Source: Oscillospiraceae bacterium
GTDB lineage: Bacteria; Bacillota; Clostridia; Oscillospirales; Oscillospiraceae
Assembly: GCA_031264545.1 (NCBI GenBank)
Contig: JAISDV010000033.1
Span: 1 to 7,607, forward strand
Reading direction: 5' to 3'
Length of the DNA stretch: 7,607 bases
A model generated the notes under the pieces. That model saw nothing but the letters and a program-made list of their open reading frames with translations, made no database searches and had not been told where the DNA came from. A program made the position numbers and the translations under genes. Position 1 is the first letter of the stretch, and every line of letters starts with the position of its first letter. Of the stretch, positions 1 through 6,094 are shown one piece after another.

Positions 1-135
1 ACGCTGTCGGCCTCGCACATAACGGGCGGCAGCCCGGTATACAAAGTGCGCCTCATCAGCCAGGACGAAATCGAGCTTTACGGTGAGAGCGGCATCGACT
101 TCGGAGCGAAGTATTATCATTTGTACCGGCAATAA
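1..135 (+). CDS. 3' end of a lipoprotein-like gene, paralogue of the next gene (partial)
   Basis: Frame 1 is open from the window edge to a TAA at 133-135 and gives 44 residues ending in YYHLYRQ. The segment aligns without gaps to 1186-1320, the end of the downstream lipoprotein gene. I count 14 nucleotide differences in 135 and only three amino-acid differences (V/A, D/E, K/E). It is therefore the C-terminal part of a small beta-rich domain in a tandem paralogue whose start lies outside the window. Function is unknown. By analogy with its neighbour the full protein is probably an exported lipoprotein, but the signal peptide cannot be seen here. Confidence 0.88.
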   Translation, partial: TLSASHITGGSPVYKVRLISQDEIELYGESGIDFGAKYYHLYRQ

Positions 136-210
136 AGATGAATACGCGTCCCGGTCGCTCTTACAGGATGTTGCGCTACAAATAATTTAAAGAAATGGGG
201 AATGGACGAA

Positions 211-1320
211 ATGAAAAAGAATATCATCACGGCAATTCTGGCGGGCTGCCTCGTCGCGGTACTCCTCGTGGGTTGCGGCGAGGTTGACAACGGCGTTGTT
301 TCAAGCCCAAGCGCACCTGAAAGCGCAATTGTAACCGAAACGCCGATGGCGGAAACCTCGCCTTCAATGTCCGCTGAGACAACGTCGCCTGCCGAGGTCG
401 TCGGTGAAATCAAGGCGGCGCTGCGCGGTGACGATTACCGATTTGCGCTGGATTACGCGGAAACGGACGCGTTTACCGCGCTGATAAAGAGCGGCGGGCG
501 CTCGCAATACGTCTCCGGCGACGGATTCAGCGCGGACTTGGATGGCGACGGAGAACTGACCATTGTGTACTTCGATATAACCGGGGGCGGGGATATCAAT
601 TCGCTCAACGGTACGGAATATTTTATGTGGAGAATGGACATAGCGTACAATGGCGAGCCGGCGGTGGCGCTCAAATGTGGGAAATCGGACGTGTCCGGCG
701 GAAAATATAACGGGCAATATGAGGAATATTGGTACATAACAGGGGACTGGAAGCTCGTGTCGTCTTGGAAAGGAAACGTCGTTGACGGCGGCTTTGAGGG
801 GACTGTGTCGTATTACGGGGCAAATAGCGGTACGTCTACCGAGAGATACGAACGCGGATATGACGGCGTCAATATGAGCCCTGACGACAGAATGCCTTTC
901 CCGGCAGGCGAGGAAGGTCCTGATCTCGGGACCCTCGACGTGTCGTTAGTATTGGGATCTGTGGCATCTGCTGAACCAGCCCTGCCCGACGAAAACGCCC
1001 CCGCGAGCATCGCCGCGAGTAGCTATACCGGAAGCTTTAATCTGGCGGGCATGTGGAAAACCGGCAATTCCATAATCACCTTCAGCGAAAACGGCGCGGT
1101 GAACGCTCTGTTCTTCGGCTTCGGCGGGGGCGGGCCGGACGGAAGCTGGATCATGTCGTCCAAGGCAGACGAAAACGGATATTACACGCTGTCGGCCTCG
1201 CATATAACGGGTGGCAGCCCGGTATACAAGGCGCGCCTCATCAGCCAGGATGAAATCGAACTCTACGGCGAAAGCGGCATCGAATTCGGCGCGGAATATT
1301 ATCATTTGTACCGGCAATGA
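211..1320 (+). CDS. Putative lipoprotein with FG-GAP-like loop and C-terminal beta domain
   Basis: This 369-residue protein is predicted to be exported and lipid-anchored. It starts MKKNIITAILAG and has a lipobox LVGC with the acceptor Cys at residue 22. I prefer ATG 211 over the in-frame ATG 202: GGGG at 197-200 lies 10 bases before 211 but touches 202, and 211 gives the classic Lys-Lys signal start. Residues 23-65 are a Ser/Thr/Pro/Ala/Glu-rich linker typical after a lipid anchor. Residues about 65-225 form an unrecognised domain with an acidic DLDGDGE stretch at 109-115, resembling the calcium-binding loops of FG-GAP or EF-hand-like repeats; position 12 of a canonical EF loop is not acidic. 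Residues about 272-369 form a beta-rich domain (GMWKTG, then ITFSENGAV, ending HLYRQ) of the kind seen in small lipocalin-like or DUF5640-like lipoprotein domains. The last 45 codons are nearly duplicated at 1-135. Ligand and role are unknown. Confidence 0.85.
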   Translation: MKKNIITAILAGCLVAVLLVGCGEVDNGVVSSPSAPESAIVTETPMAETSPSMSAETTSPAEVVGEIKAALRGDDYRFALDYAETDAFTALIKSGGRSQYVSGDGFSADLDGDGELTIVYFDITGGGDINSLNGTEYFMWRMDIAYNGEPAVALKCGKSDVSGGKYNGQYEEYWYITGDWKLVSSWKGNVVDGGFEGTVSYYGANSGTSTERYERGYDGVNMSPDDRMPFPAGEEGPDLGTLDVSLVLGSVASAEPALPDENAPASIAASSYTGSFNLAGMWKTGNSIITFSENGAVNALFFGFGGGGPDGSWIMSSKADENGYYTLSASHITGGSPVYKARLISQDEIELYGESGIEFGAEYYHLYRQ

Positions 1321-1342
1321 GACATGATACGCCGGTAATACC

Positions 1343-1386
1343 GGAAAGGAGATATGCGGTAACATGAAATTTTGCGGATATCGCGG
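1343..1386 (+). repeat. 44-bp leader/start block, copy 1
   Basis: This block runs from the ribosome binding site (AAAGGAG at 1345-1351) through the ATG at 1364 into the first zinc-ribbon codons. It matches 4204-4247 at 41 of 44 positions, and all three differences are C/T. The spacing from the Shine-Dalgarno sequence to the ATG is a long 12 bases in both copies, and both carry an extra ATG two bases after the Shine-Dalgarno. In this copy that extra ATG (1354) reads Met-Arg-stop. The identity spans non-coding and coding bases alike, so it reflects recent common descent or conversion rather than protein constraint alone. Confidence 0.85.
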
Positions 1387-1465
1387 TTCGCCTGTCGGCA
1401 AGTCGGTGCCGTTCTGCGGGCAGCGCGGGGCAAAAATCAAAATCATACGGGAGGGGTCATCATGA
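1364..1465 (+). pseudogene. Zinc-ribbon remnant, 33 codons, with both CxxC motifs broken
   Basis: The reading frame begins MKFCGYRG and continues to PFCGQRGAK, matching the usual double-CxxC zinc-ribbon start (compare MKFCGYCG at 4225). The second Cys of each pair is Arg, a TGC-to-CGC change each time, so four-Cys zinc binding should be lost. The frame then runs on for about nine codons and stops at TGA 1463-1465, overlapping the next gene's ATG as ATGA. A full family member would continue into membrane segments, which are missing. It may be a dead fragment, or may still be translated as a leader peptide coupling ribosomes to the downstream gene. It has a good Shine-Dalgarno, so translation is plausible. 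I favour remnant, without certainty. Confidence 0.7.
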
Positions 1466-3132
1466 AAAAATTATTAGCTGCCATGTTGATTTCGCTGTTG
1501 GCGTTGGGGGCGTTTGTTCCGGCGGCGGCAGTTCCTGCGTCCGGCGCGAATCTGATGGATACGATGTCAAAAGCCGAAAAAGATAAACTCAATGGCTTTT
1601 TCGACGAAATCATCCGTGTGGCTGATGTGGGCGTGGGTCCTCTATACACGGTTCACAGTTTTATTAGCGACGAAACACTGATCGACTACGCCTTTGCCCG
1701 CAATATGGAACCCAACTGGGATACGGCCAAAGGAACCGCTTCTGTGGCTAATATCGAGGAAGATTTGAAACGGTACTTTGGGGTTGAAGAGGTTAACCAT
1801 AGAGAGGTCGAGTATTACGATGGCAGACAGTATATAACAGGCATCGGCGGTATCGGGTGGTCATTAAATGAATGGAGTACGGTCACGGCGTTCTTTGACA
1901 ACGGCGGCGGAACATTTGCCGCAACGGTTGAAACGTGGGAATACTTTCTTTTGGACGGGACGACGAAAAAACTCAGTACCGACACGGTTGTTCTCGCGCC
2001 TTACGGCGCTGATTCCTGGCAGATACGCGCCGTCAACGGCTGGACTATACCCAAAGCGTTGTTTGCCGGCAGCGCTCCCGCCTTAAGCGTCACTCTGAAC
2101 GGCGTTCAGGTCGTTACTGACGCGGCGCCCTATATCGACGCTAACGGCCGCACTATGGCGCCGGTGCGCTTCATCAGCGAAGCCCTGGGCGCCGGCGTAG
2201 AATGGAACAACGACAGCAGGACCGTGACCGTGCGCGGCAATGGCGCTGTGATCACGCTGGTGATCGGCAGTTCAGCCATCACCGTCAACGGCAGAACGAC
2301 CGCTATGGATACCGCCGCCGTCATCACCGGCGGGCGCACCTTCGTGCCGGTACGCTTCATTGCCGAGGCGCTGGGCTTGAGCGCGGCTTGGGACGGCGAG
2401 ACTAACAGCGTGTATATCGACGGCGCGCCCATCGCCCCCGCTCCCGCTTCCACTTCGGGCCTTCCGGCTTCGCTGACGGCGGGGAGCGCTGTCACCTGGG
2501 GGAGCTACGCGGGACAGCCGCTGGAGTGGCTGGTGCTGGAAACGCAAGACGGAAAGGCCCTGCTCATCACTCAAGACATCATTGACCTGAGGGCTTATAA
2601 CGAAAGGGCTTATAACGAAGAAGACAGGGACATAACCTGGGAAAACTGCACCCTGCGGCAGTGGCTGAACAACGACTTTTATAACACCTTTACGGATGCG
2701 CAAAAGAGAGCCATCACTGAGACTGCAGTGCTTAATGAGGACAATTCGAGATACGAAACGCCGGGCGGCAATGACACCAGAGACAAGGTGTTCCTGCTGA
2801 GCATTGATGAAGCGGAGCGCTATTTCAGCGACGACAGCGCGCGGACAGCGACAGCGCAACTGAATCTGACGCAAGCGCAGATGGAGGATGCGGCCCGGCG
2901 CATGGATGAAAATCCACATTATGGTGATGACGTGACTTACGACGGAGCACTTGCAAACATTACTGGCTGGACCAATGACAATTGGGTGTGGTGGCTCCGG
3001 TCGCCCGGCGACGATGCTGATTACGCCGCGGGCGTCGACGACGACGGCGGACCCGTCCTCATTGACTACGAAGGCGAACCCGTCGTCATTGACTACGGCG
3101 GGGTTCGTCCCGCTTTATGGGTGAACCTGTAA
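1462..3132 (+). CDS. Secreted protein: copper-amine-oxidase-N-like repeats plus DUF6273-like domain
   Basis: This is a 556-residue exported protein. ATG 1462 is chosen because GGGAGGGG (1449-1456) lies five bases upstream and the protein then begins with a signal peptide (MKKLLAAMLISLL, likely cut after residue 23 or 29). Upstream in-frame codons belong to the zinc-ribbon remnant's region. Residues about 30-205 are an unrecognised domain. Residues about 207-320 hold two repeats of the copper-amine-oxidase N-terminal-like domain, marked by APVRFISEALGA and VPVRFIAEALGL; in Bacillota this is usually a cell-surface module, not an enzyme. A Pro/Ala/Ser linker follows. Residues about 344-556 match the DUF6273 pattern: WGSYAGQPLEW, a central LRQWLN, WWLRSPG at 510-516 and the terminal GVRPALWVNL. 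Such domains have a C-type-lectin/formylglycine-enzyme-like appearance, and a binding role is inference. A 20-bp near-repeat occurs close to the 3' end. A terminator follows directly. Confidence 0.9.
   Translation: MKKLLAAMLISLLALGAFVPAAAVPASGANLMDTMSKAEKDKLNGFFDEIIRVADVGVGPLYTVHSFISDETLIDYAFARNMEPNWDTAKGTASVANIEEDLKRYFGVEEVNHREVEYYDGRQYITGIGGIGWSLNEWSTVTAFFDNGGGTFAATVETWEYFLLDGTTKKLSTDTVVLAPYGADSWQIRAVNGWTIPKALFAGSAPALSVTLNGVQVVTDAAPYIDANGRTMAPVRFISEALGAGVEWNNDSRTVTVRGNGAVITLVIGSSAITVNGRTTAMDTAAVITGGRTFVPVRFIAEALGLSAAWDGETNSVYIDGAPIAPAPASTSGLPASLTAGSAVTWGSYAGQPLEWLVLETQDGKALLITQDIIDLRAYNERAYNEEDRDITWENCTLRQWLNNDFYNTFTDAQKRAITETAVLNEDNSRYETPGGNDTRDKVFLLSIDEAERYFSDDSARTATAQLNLTQAQMEDAARRMDENPHYGDDVTYDGALANITGWTNDNWVWWLRSPGDDADYAAGVDDDGGPVLIDYEGEPVVIDYGGVRPALWVNL
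3051..3097 (+). repeat. Short in-gene direct repeat (20 bp twice, 27-bp period)
   Basis: ACCCGTCCTCATTGACTACG at 3051-3070 recurs at 3078-3097 with one mismatch. Both copies are in frame and give PVLIDY and PVVIDY. The repeat sits just before the conserved GVRPALW end of the DUF6273-like domain, in the part expected to form surface loops. It looks like a nine-codon internal duplication. Confidence 0.85.
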
Positions 3133-3152
3133 GCGGAAATCTTTTAATCGCT

Positions 3153-3189
3153 GGTTGCGCCCGCGGGCGCAACCCAAAAAAATTTTTTT
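3153..3189 (+). terminator. Rho-independent terminator after the DUF6273-like gene
   Basis: A perfect 22-base palindrome (two 11-base arms, GGTTGCGCCCG and its complement) lies 20 bases after the stop at 3132. It is followed by C, seven A and seven T (3176-3189). The GC-rich stem should fold with a small loop by opening the central pairs. The T run follows the stem after eight bases, slightly further than in the ideal arrangement. On the opposite strand no T run follows the stem, so it probably acts on + strand transcription only. Confidence 0.75.
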
Positions 3190-3231
3190 CAAAAACCGGG
3201 GGACAGGCCGGAATTACACTTTGGAGTAAAC

Positions 3232-3462
3232 GGCTCTCGCCTAGTAGTGAATGGCTCTCGCCTAGTAGTGAATGGTTCGCGCCTAGCAGTGAATGGCTCA
3301 CGCCTAGTAGTGAATGGTTCGCGCGTAGTAGTGAACGGCTCGCGCCTGGAAGTGAACGGCTCACGACTGGAAGTGAACGGCTCACGACTAGAAGTAAACG
3401 GCCTGCGCTTAGTAATGAATGGCTCGCGCTTAGAAGTGAACGGCTCGCGCCTAGAAGCGAAG
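3232..3462 (+). repeat. 21-bp tandem repeat array, 11 units
   Basis: Eleven contiguous units of exactly 21 bases have the approximate consensus GGCTCGCGCCTAGWAGTGAAY. A partial twelfth is visible at 3221-3231. Units 1 and 2 are identical, and the last unit (3442-3462) is the most diverged. No unit is lengthened or shortened. The array lies between the terminator of the first block and the ribosome binding site of the next gene, so it is most simply an intergenic minisatellite. Because 21 is a multiple of three, two + frames and at least two - frames stay open across it. The frame reading G-S-R-L-V/E-V-N has most differences at synonymous sites, but I see no start codon with a ribosome binding site, and that frame runs far into the next gene out of phase. 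I do not call a gene here. Confidence 0.93.
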
Positions 3463-3524
3463 GGCGCTGGCACCGGCTTATTAGCTAAGTTAACTGAGTA
3501 TAACAATGTAAAGGAGCGATCAAA

Positions 3525-4181
3525 ATGTCAGATTATGTACCAGGCAAAGACAGGGAATTCCTCGACTGGGCCAACGGACTCTATGATTACGCGGCCGTCC
3601 ACTATTCGCCCTGGAACGTCCCGCCGCCGCAGACCGCGTTCGGGGCGCTTATGGAGAATTATCAGACCGCGTATAAAGCGGCGGTGAGCCCCGACCACAG
3701 TTCCGTTGACATTCTCAGGAAGAACGAGGCGCGCGGCGCGCTCGAAAAAGAGATCCGGGCCTACGTAAAAGAATTTCTGATAAACAATTCGCTGGTGACC
3801 GACGACGACAGAAAGGAAATGGGGGTCCCGATACATAAAACGACGCGTACGCCCGTGCCGGTCCCGGCGACGTATCCCGCGCTGAAGATCGACACCGGCG
3901 TCCCGCGCAGGCTCCTGATCACCTATCACGACAGCGCGAGCGAAAAGCGGGGCAAGCCAGAGGGCGTACACGGCGCCGAGGTGCGCTGGGCGCAGCTTGA
4001 TAAGCCCCCCGCGGACGTCGGGGAACTTATCAATTCATCGTTCGACACCAAGCCGCCGCTGATCCTTGATTTTAAGGAACACGAGCGGGGCCAGCGAGTC
4101 TTCCTGTGCGCCCGCTGGGAAATCAACCGCGACGGCGAAAAAGGGCCGTTCGGCAATATCGAGGAAGCGTTCATACCGTGA
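3525..4181 (+). CDS. Hypothetical protein, helical N-terminus and FN3-like C-terminus
   Basis: This is a 218-residue protein without a signal peptide or membrane segment. ATG 3525 is preceded by AAAGGAG (3510-3516) at an ideal eight-base spacing. Residues 1-105 are mostly helical (aromatic-rich start SDYVPGKDREFLDWANGLYD, then KNEARGALEKEIRAYVKEFL around 66-85). A PVPVP linker follows near 110. Residues about 118-218 look like a beta-sandwich of immunoglobulin or fibronectin-III type, ending GEKGPFGNIEEAFIP. From memory, not from a search, it resembles a family of roughly 200-residue hypothetical proteins starting with a similar DYxPGKDxxF motif in several anaerobes, including Treponema; their function is unknown to me. 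It is the first gene after the repeat array and probably heads the second transcription block. Confidence 0.88.
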   Translation: MSDYVPGKDREFLDWANGLYDYAAVHYSPWNVPPPQTAFGALMENYQTAYKAAVSPDHSSVDILRKNEARGALEKEIRAYVKEFLINNSLVTDDDRKEMGVPIHKTTRTPVPVPATYPALKIDTGVPRRLLITYHDSASEKRGKPEGVHGAEVRWAQLDKPPADVGELINSSFDTKPPLILDFKEHERGQRVFLCARWEINRDGEKGPFGNIEEAFIP

Positions 4182-4203
4182 TGAACGATAAACCAGTCAT
4201 GCA

Positions 4204-4247
4204 GGAAAGGAGATATGCGGCAATATGAAATTTTGCGGATATTGCGG
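4204..4247 (+). repeat. 44-bp leader/start block, copy 2
   Basis: This is the partner of 1343-1386 (three C/T differences). It holds AAAGGAG at 4206-4212, an out-of-frame ATG at 4215 two bases later, and the zinc-ribbon ATG at 4225 after 12 bases. In this copy the zinc-ribbon codons are intact (MKFCGYCG). The ATG at 4215 opens a 26-codon frame ending in TAG that I regard as a by-product. Confidence 0.85.
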
Positions 4248-4653
4248 AGCGGAGATGGCGGAGAGCAACGCTTTTTGTATGAAGTGCGGGCATAGAGCCG
4301 GGGAAATAGCGGCGCCCCTAACCTCCCAGCCGATAGCATACAAGTTACCCGATCAGAGAGCCAGCCCTTCGCGGGGGGCTGATAAATTGCTCATGGCGTT
4401 CGCGGTTATAACGATAGTATATTTTTTGATTCAGTTGATAGTGACTAAAATCACACCGAACTGGTTCTTGGGTGGGGCGCCGGCTATGTATATATATCAA
4501 TTTGCGTCGATTTTATGGACCGCGGCGTTCCTGTTGCCTGCCATCGCTATAAAAGACGTCTCGCTGAAAGTGATCAGCATAATTATTGTAATCATTCCGG
4601 TAGTGTATTGGATTATATCAACAATAGGTGTTGTGCTGGAGCGCTTGTCCTGA
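4225..4653 (+). CDS. Zinc-ribbon membrane protein, three TM segments
   Basis: This 142-residue protein has an N-terminal zinc ribbon (C4, C7, C18, C21 in MKFCGYCG and FCMKCG), a short polar linker and three hydrophobic segments at about 54-73, 88-108 and 114-137. The layout matches the large class of small zinc-ribbon membrane proteins of Bacillota, in which the ribbon is presumed cytoplasmic; specific roles are mostly unknown. ATG 4225 is set by the conserved first residues, though its Shine-Dalgarno spacing is a long 12 bases. It lies 43 bases after the 3525 gene and 82 before the next zinc-ribbon gene, so co-transcription is likely. No enzymatic motif is seen. Confidence 0.88.
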   Translation: MKFCGYCGAEMAESNAFCMKCGHRAGEIAAPLTSQPIAYKLPDQRASPSRGADKLLMAFAVITIVYFLIQLIVTKITPNWFLGGAPAMYIYQFASILWTAAFLLPAIAIKDVSLKVISIIIVIIPVVYWIISTIGVVLERLS

Positions 4654-4735
4654 CCAGCGCTGGAAAACCCCTGCGGAGATATTATAGTATGAACTCCGCG
4701 GTAAACACTAATACATGTAAGGAGGAGAAAACAGT

Positions 4736-6094
4736 ATGTTCTGTTCAAAATGCGGCGGCCGGTTGTCCGAAGGGGCGAAATTCTGCGCCAAATGCGGAAC
4801 TTCCGTCAGCCCAGCGGCAAATCAGAACCGGCCGCCGCAAGGGAAAACGGTATCCGTTGATTTTGCCGCGCTACAAACTAACGGCCAGGGACTGATAAAG
4901 CAAATTGTAGGAGAGGATTTTGCGGGCGCTCCCGCGCCCGAATATCAGAAATATCCTCATCCGTATCATCATTTAGGCGGCTGGCTGGCCTTTATCGCCT
5001 ATGCGCAGCTGGTCATGGTTGTGCTTTTGGCGGTAAGCTTTGTCATCGTCTTCTTTGAGCTGTTCACCTTTCTCAGTTATTTAGGCGGCGTGTTAGGCGC
5101 GTGGGTGTTTCTGGTCGCGCTGATCATGCTCGCGGGATTTGCTCTGTGCGCTTTTATAGGTATCAAGTTTTTCCTGATGATAAAAAATAAAAATCCCAGG
5201 TTCTTACGGTTTTTCGAGCTCCTGACCATCGTTAGCGTTTCTATCAGCGTAGTCGGTATTGTACTCACGGGATTTCAGAACTATCTGCTGGATTTGACGG
5301 AGTCAATAAGAGATATTTTTTCGGTGGTGATTGGTTTCTTCATTTGGACAACGTATTTCCGCAAATCGGTTCGGGTGCGCACGTATTTCGGAAGCGACGA
5401 GTACTTAAGGCGCAGTATTTTCTTTAAGAACGCGGTTGCCCCACAGCCTGCCGACACGCAGCCTTATACGACGCGGCAGGCGTATCCGCCTCCCGCGGAC
5501 CGGGACGCGCGGAACGGTACGGCGGGCGAAGCGCCTGGCCCTGCGCCTGCAGTCAACGCGGAAGCCATGGCTTACTGCGGCACATGCGGAGCGAAGCTCA
5601 CAGCTGGCGCTCGATTCTGCGGCACGTGCGGAGAGATCGTAGCTATGCCTTCCTATGCGACGGTTGCGGTACCCGCGCCACCCAATGAACCGTCTGAGAG
5701 TGCGCAACAGCCAACAGAGCTCGCGCCGAGTCCGCCGCCAACCCCCGCCTCCGGGCCGGAGCTCGCCGCCGGCAATACAGACAGTGGCTTTTTCGGACTG
5801 GGGACGGCGGGCGAAGTGTCTGGCCCTGCGCCTGCCGTCAGCGCGGAAGCCATAGCTTACTGCGGCAGATGCGGAGCGAAGCTCAAAGCTGAAGCCCGAT
5901 TTTGTAGTACATGCGGAGAGATCGTAGCTATGCCTTCCTATGCGACGGTTGCGGTACCCGCGCCGGAAACATCGATGGCGGAGGCAGCCGTCAACGCGGA
6001 AGCGGAGGTTTACTGCGGCAAGTGCGGCGCGAAGCTCACACCTGATGCCCGATTCTGCGGCACATGCGGAGAGATCATCGCTATGCCTTCATAG
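4736..6094 (+). CDS. DUF2569-like membrane protein with four zinc ribbons
   Basis: This is a 452-residue protein whose ATG follows AAGGAGG (4719-4725) by ten bases. An N-terminal zinc ribbon (C3, C6, C17, C20) is followed by a linker, then four hydrophobic segments at about 83-108, 117-148, 160-180 and 192-207. The GGWLAF start (81-86) and the YFRKSVRVRTYFGS motif (207-220) are characteristic of DUF2569 membrane proteins. The C-terminal third is a Pro/Ala-rich tail carrying three more zinc ribbons, with Cys at 281/284/295/298, 376/379/390/393 and 427/430/441/444. Ribbons 1 and 2, with the following MPSYATVAVPAP, are nearly identical at DNA level 285 bases apart; ribbon 3 follows after only 153 bases. 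The ribbons may bind metal or partners in the cytoplasm (inference). The TAG stop replaces the Tyr codon found at the same point in ribbons 1 and 2, and similarity to the linker continues beyond it, so the protein appears truncated relative to an ancestor. Confidence 0.9.
   Translation: MFCSKCGGRLSEGAKFCAKCGTSVSPAANQNRPPQGKTVSVDFAALQTNGQGLIKQIVGEDFAGAPAPEYQKYPHPYHHLGGWLAFIAYAQLVMVVLLAVSFVIVFFELFTFLSYLGGVLGAWVFLVALIMLAGFALCAFIGIKFFLMIKNKNPRFLRFFELLTIVSVSISVVGIVLTGFQNYLLDLTESIRDIFSVVIGFFIWTTYFRKSVRVRTYFGSDEYLRRSIFFKNAVAPQPADTQPYTTRQAYPPPADRDARNGTAGEAPGPAPAVNAEAMAYCGTCGAKLTAGARFCGTCGEIVAMPSYATVAVPAPPNEPSESAQQPTELAPSPPPTPASGPELAAGNTDSGFFGLGTAGEVSGPAPAVSAEAIAYCGRCGAKLKAEARFCSTCGEIVAMPSYATVAVPAPETSMAEAAVNAEAEVYCGKCGAKLTPDARFCGTCGEIIAMPS
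5521..6091 (+). repeat. Tandem zinc-ribbon modules within the DUF2569-like gene
   Basis: Copy A is 5521-5680, copy B is 5806-5965 (285 bases later) and the shorter copy C is about 5986-6091. A and B share long exact stretches, for example from the GGAGAGATCGTAGCTATGCC region to GGTTGCGGTACCCGCGCC. C keeps only the ribbon and its first flank. The linker between A and B, which includes GNTDSGFFGLG, is absent between B and C but reappears in decayed form after C (about 6109-6140). Confidence 0.85.

Noticed and set aside
1332..1344. CCGGT-AAT-ACCGG hairpin just before the minigene ribosome binding site
   Set aside because: A five-pair stem is too short to claim regulation, and it is absent from the second copy of the leader block.
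946..1446. Long minus-strand frame opposite the lipoprotein gene
   Set aside because: It is antisense to a well-supported gene and has no ribosome binding site or recognisable domain.
3232..3462. CRISPR array
   Set aside because: The repeats are directly contiguous with no unique spacers, and no cas genes are present.
3117..3488. Plus-strand frame reading SPSSEW-type heptads
   Set aside because: It starts inside the end of the DUF6273-like gene, crosses the terminator, and is another repeat-derived open frame.
3478..3504. Promoter with TATAAC at 3499-3504
   Set aside because: There is no acceptable -35 at 16-18 bases, and transcription would start almost in the ribosome binding site.
3189..3506. 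Minus-strand 105-codon frame reading REPFT heptads
   Set aside because: It exists only because a 21-bp repeat lacking stops keeps frames open. There is no ribosome binding site, and the strand is opposite to every supported gene.
3247..3687. Plus-strand frame through the array into the 3525 gene
   Set aside because: Its start is a GTG within a repeat unit without a ribosome binding site, and it overlaps the well-supported 3525 gene out of phase for about 160 bases. Its wobble bias is reported as a finding instead.
4683..4688. TATAGT as a -10 box before the DUF2569-like gene
   Set aside because: There is no matching -35 at normal distance; the gene is more likely read through from upstream.
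4654..4699. CCAGCGCTGG palindrome and GCGGAG/CTCCGC inverted repeat after the zinc-ribbon gene
   Set aside because: The arms are short and the second has a 15-base loop. No T run follows, so neither supports a terminator.
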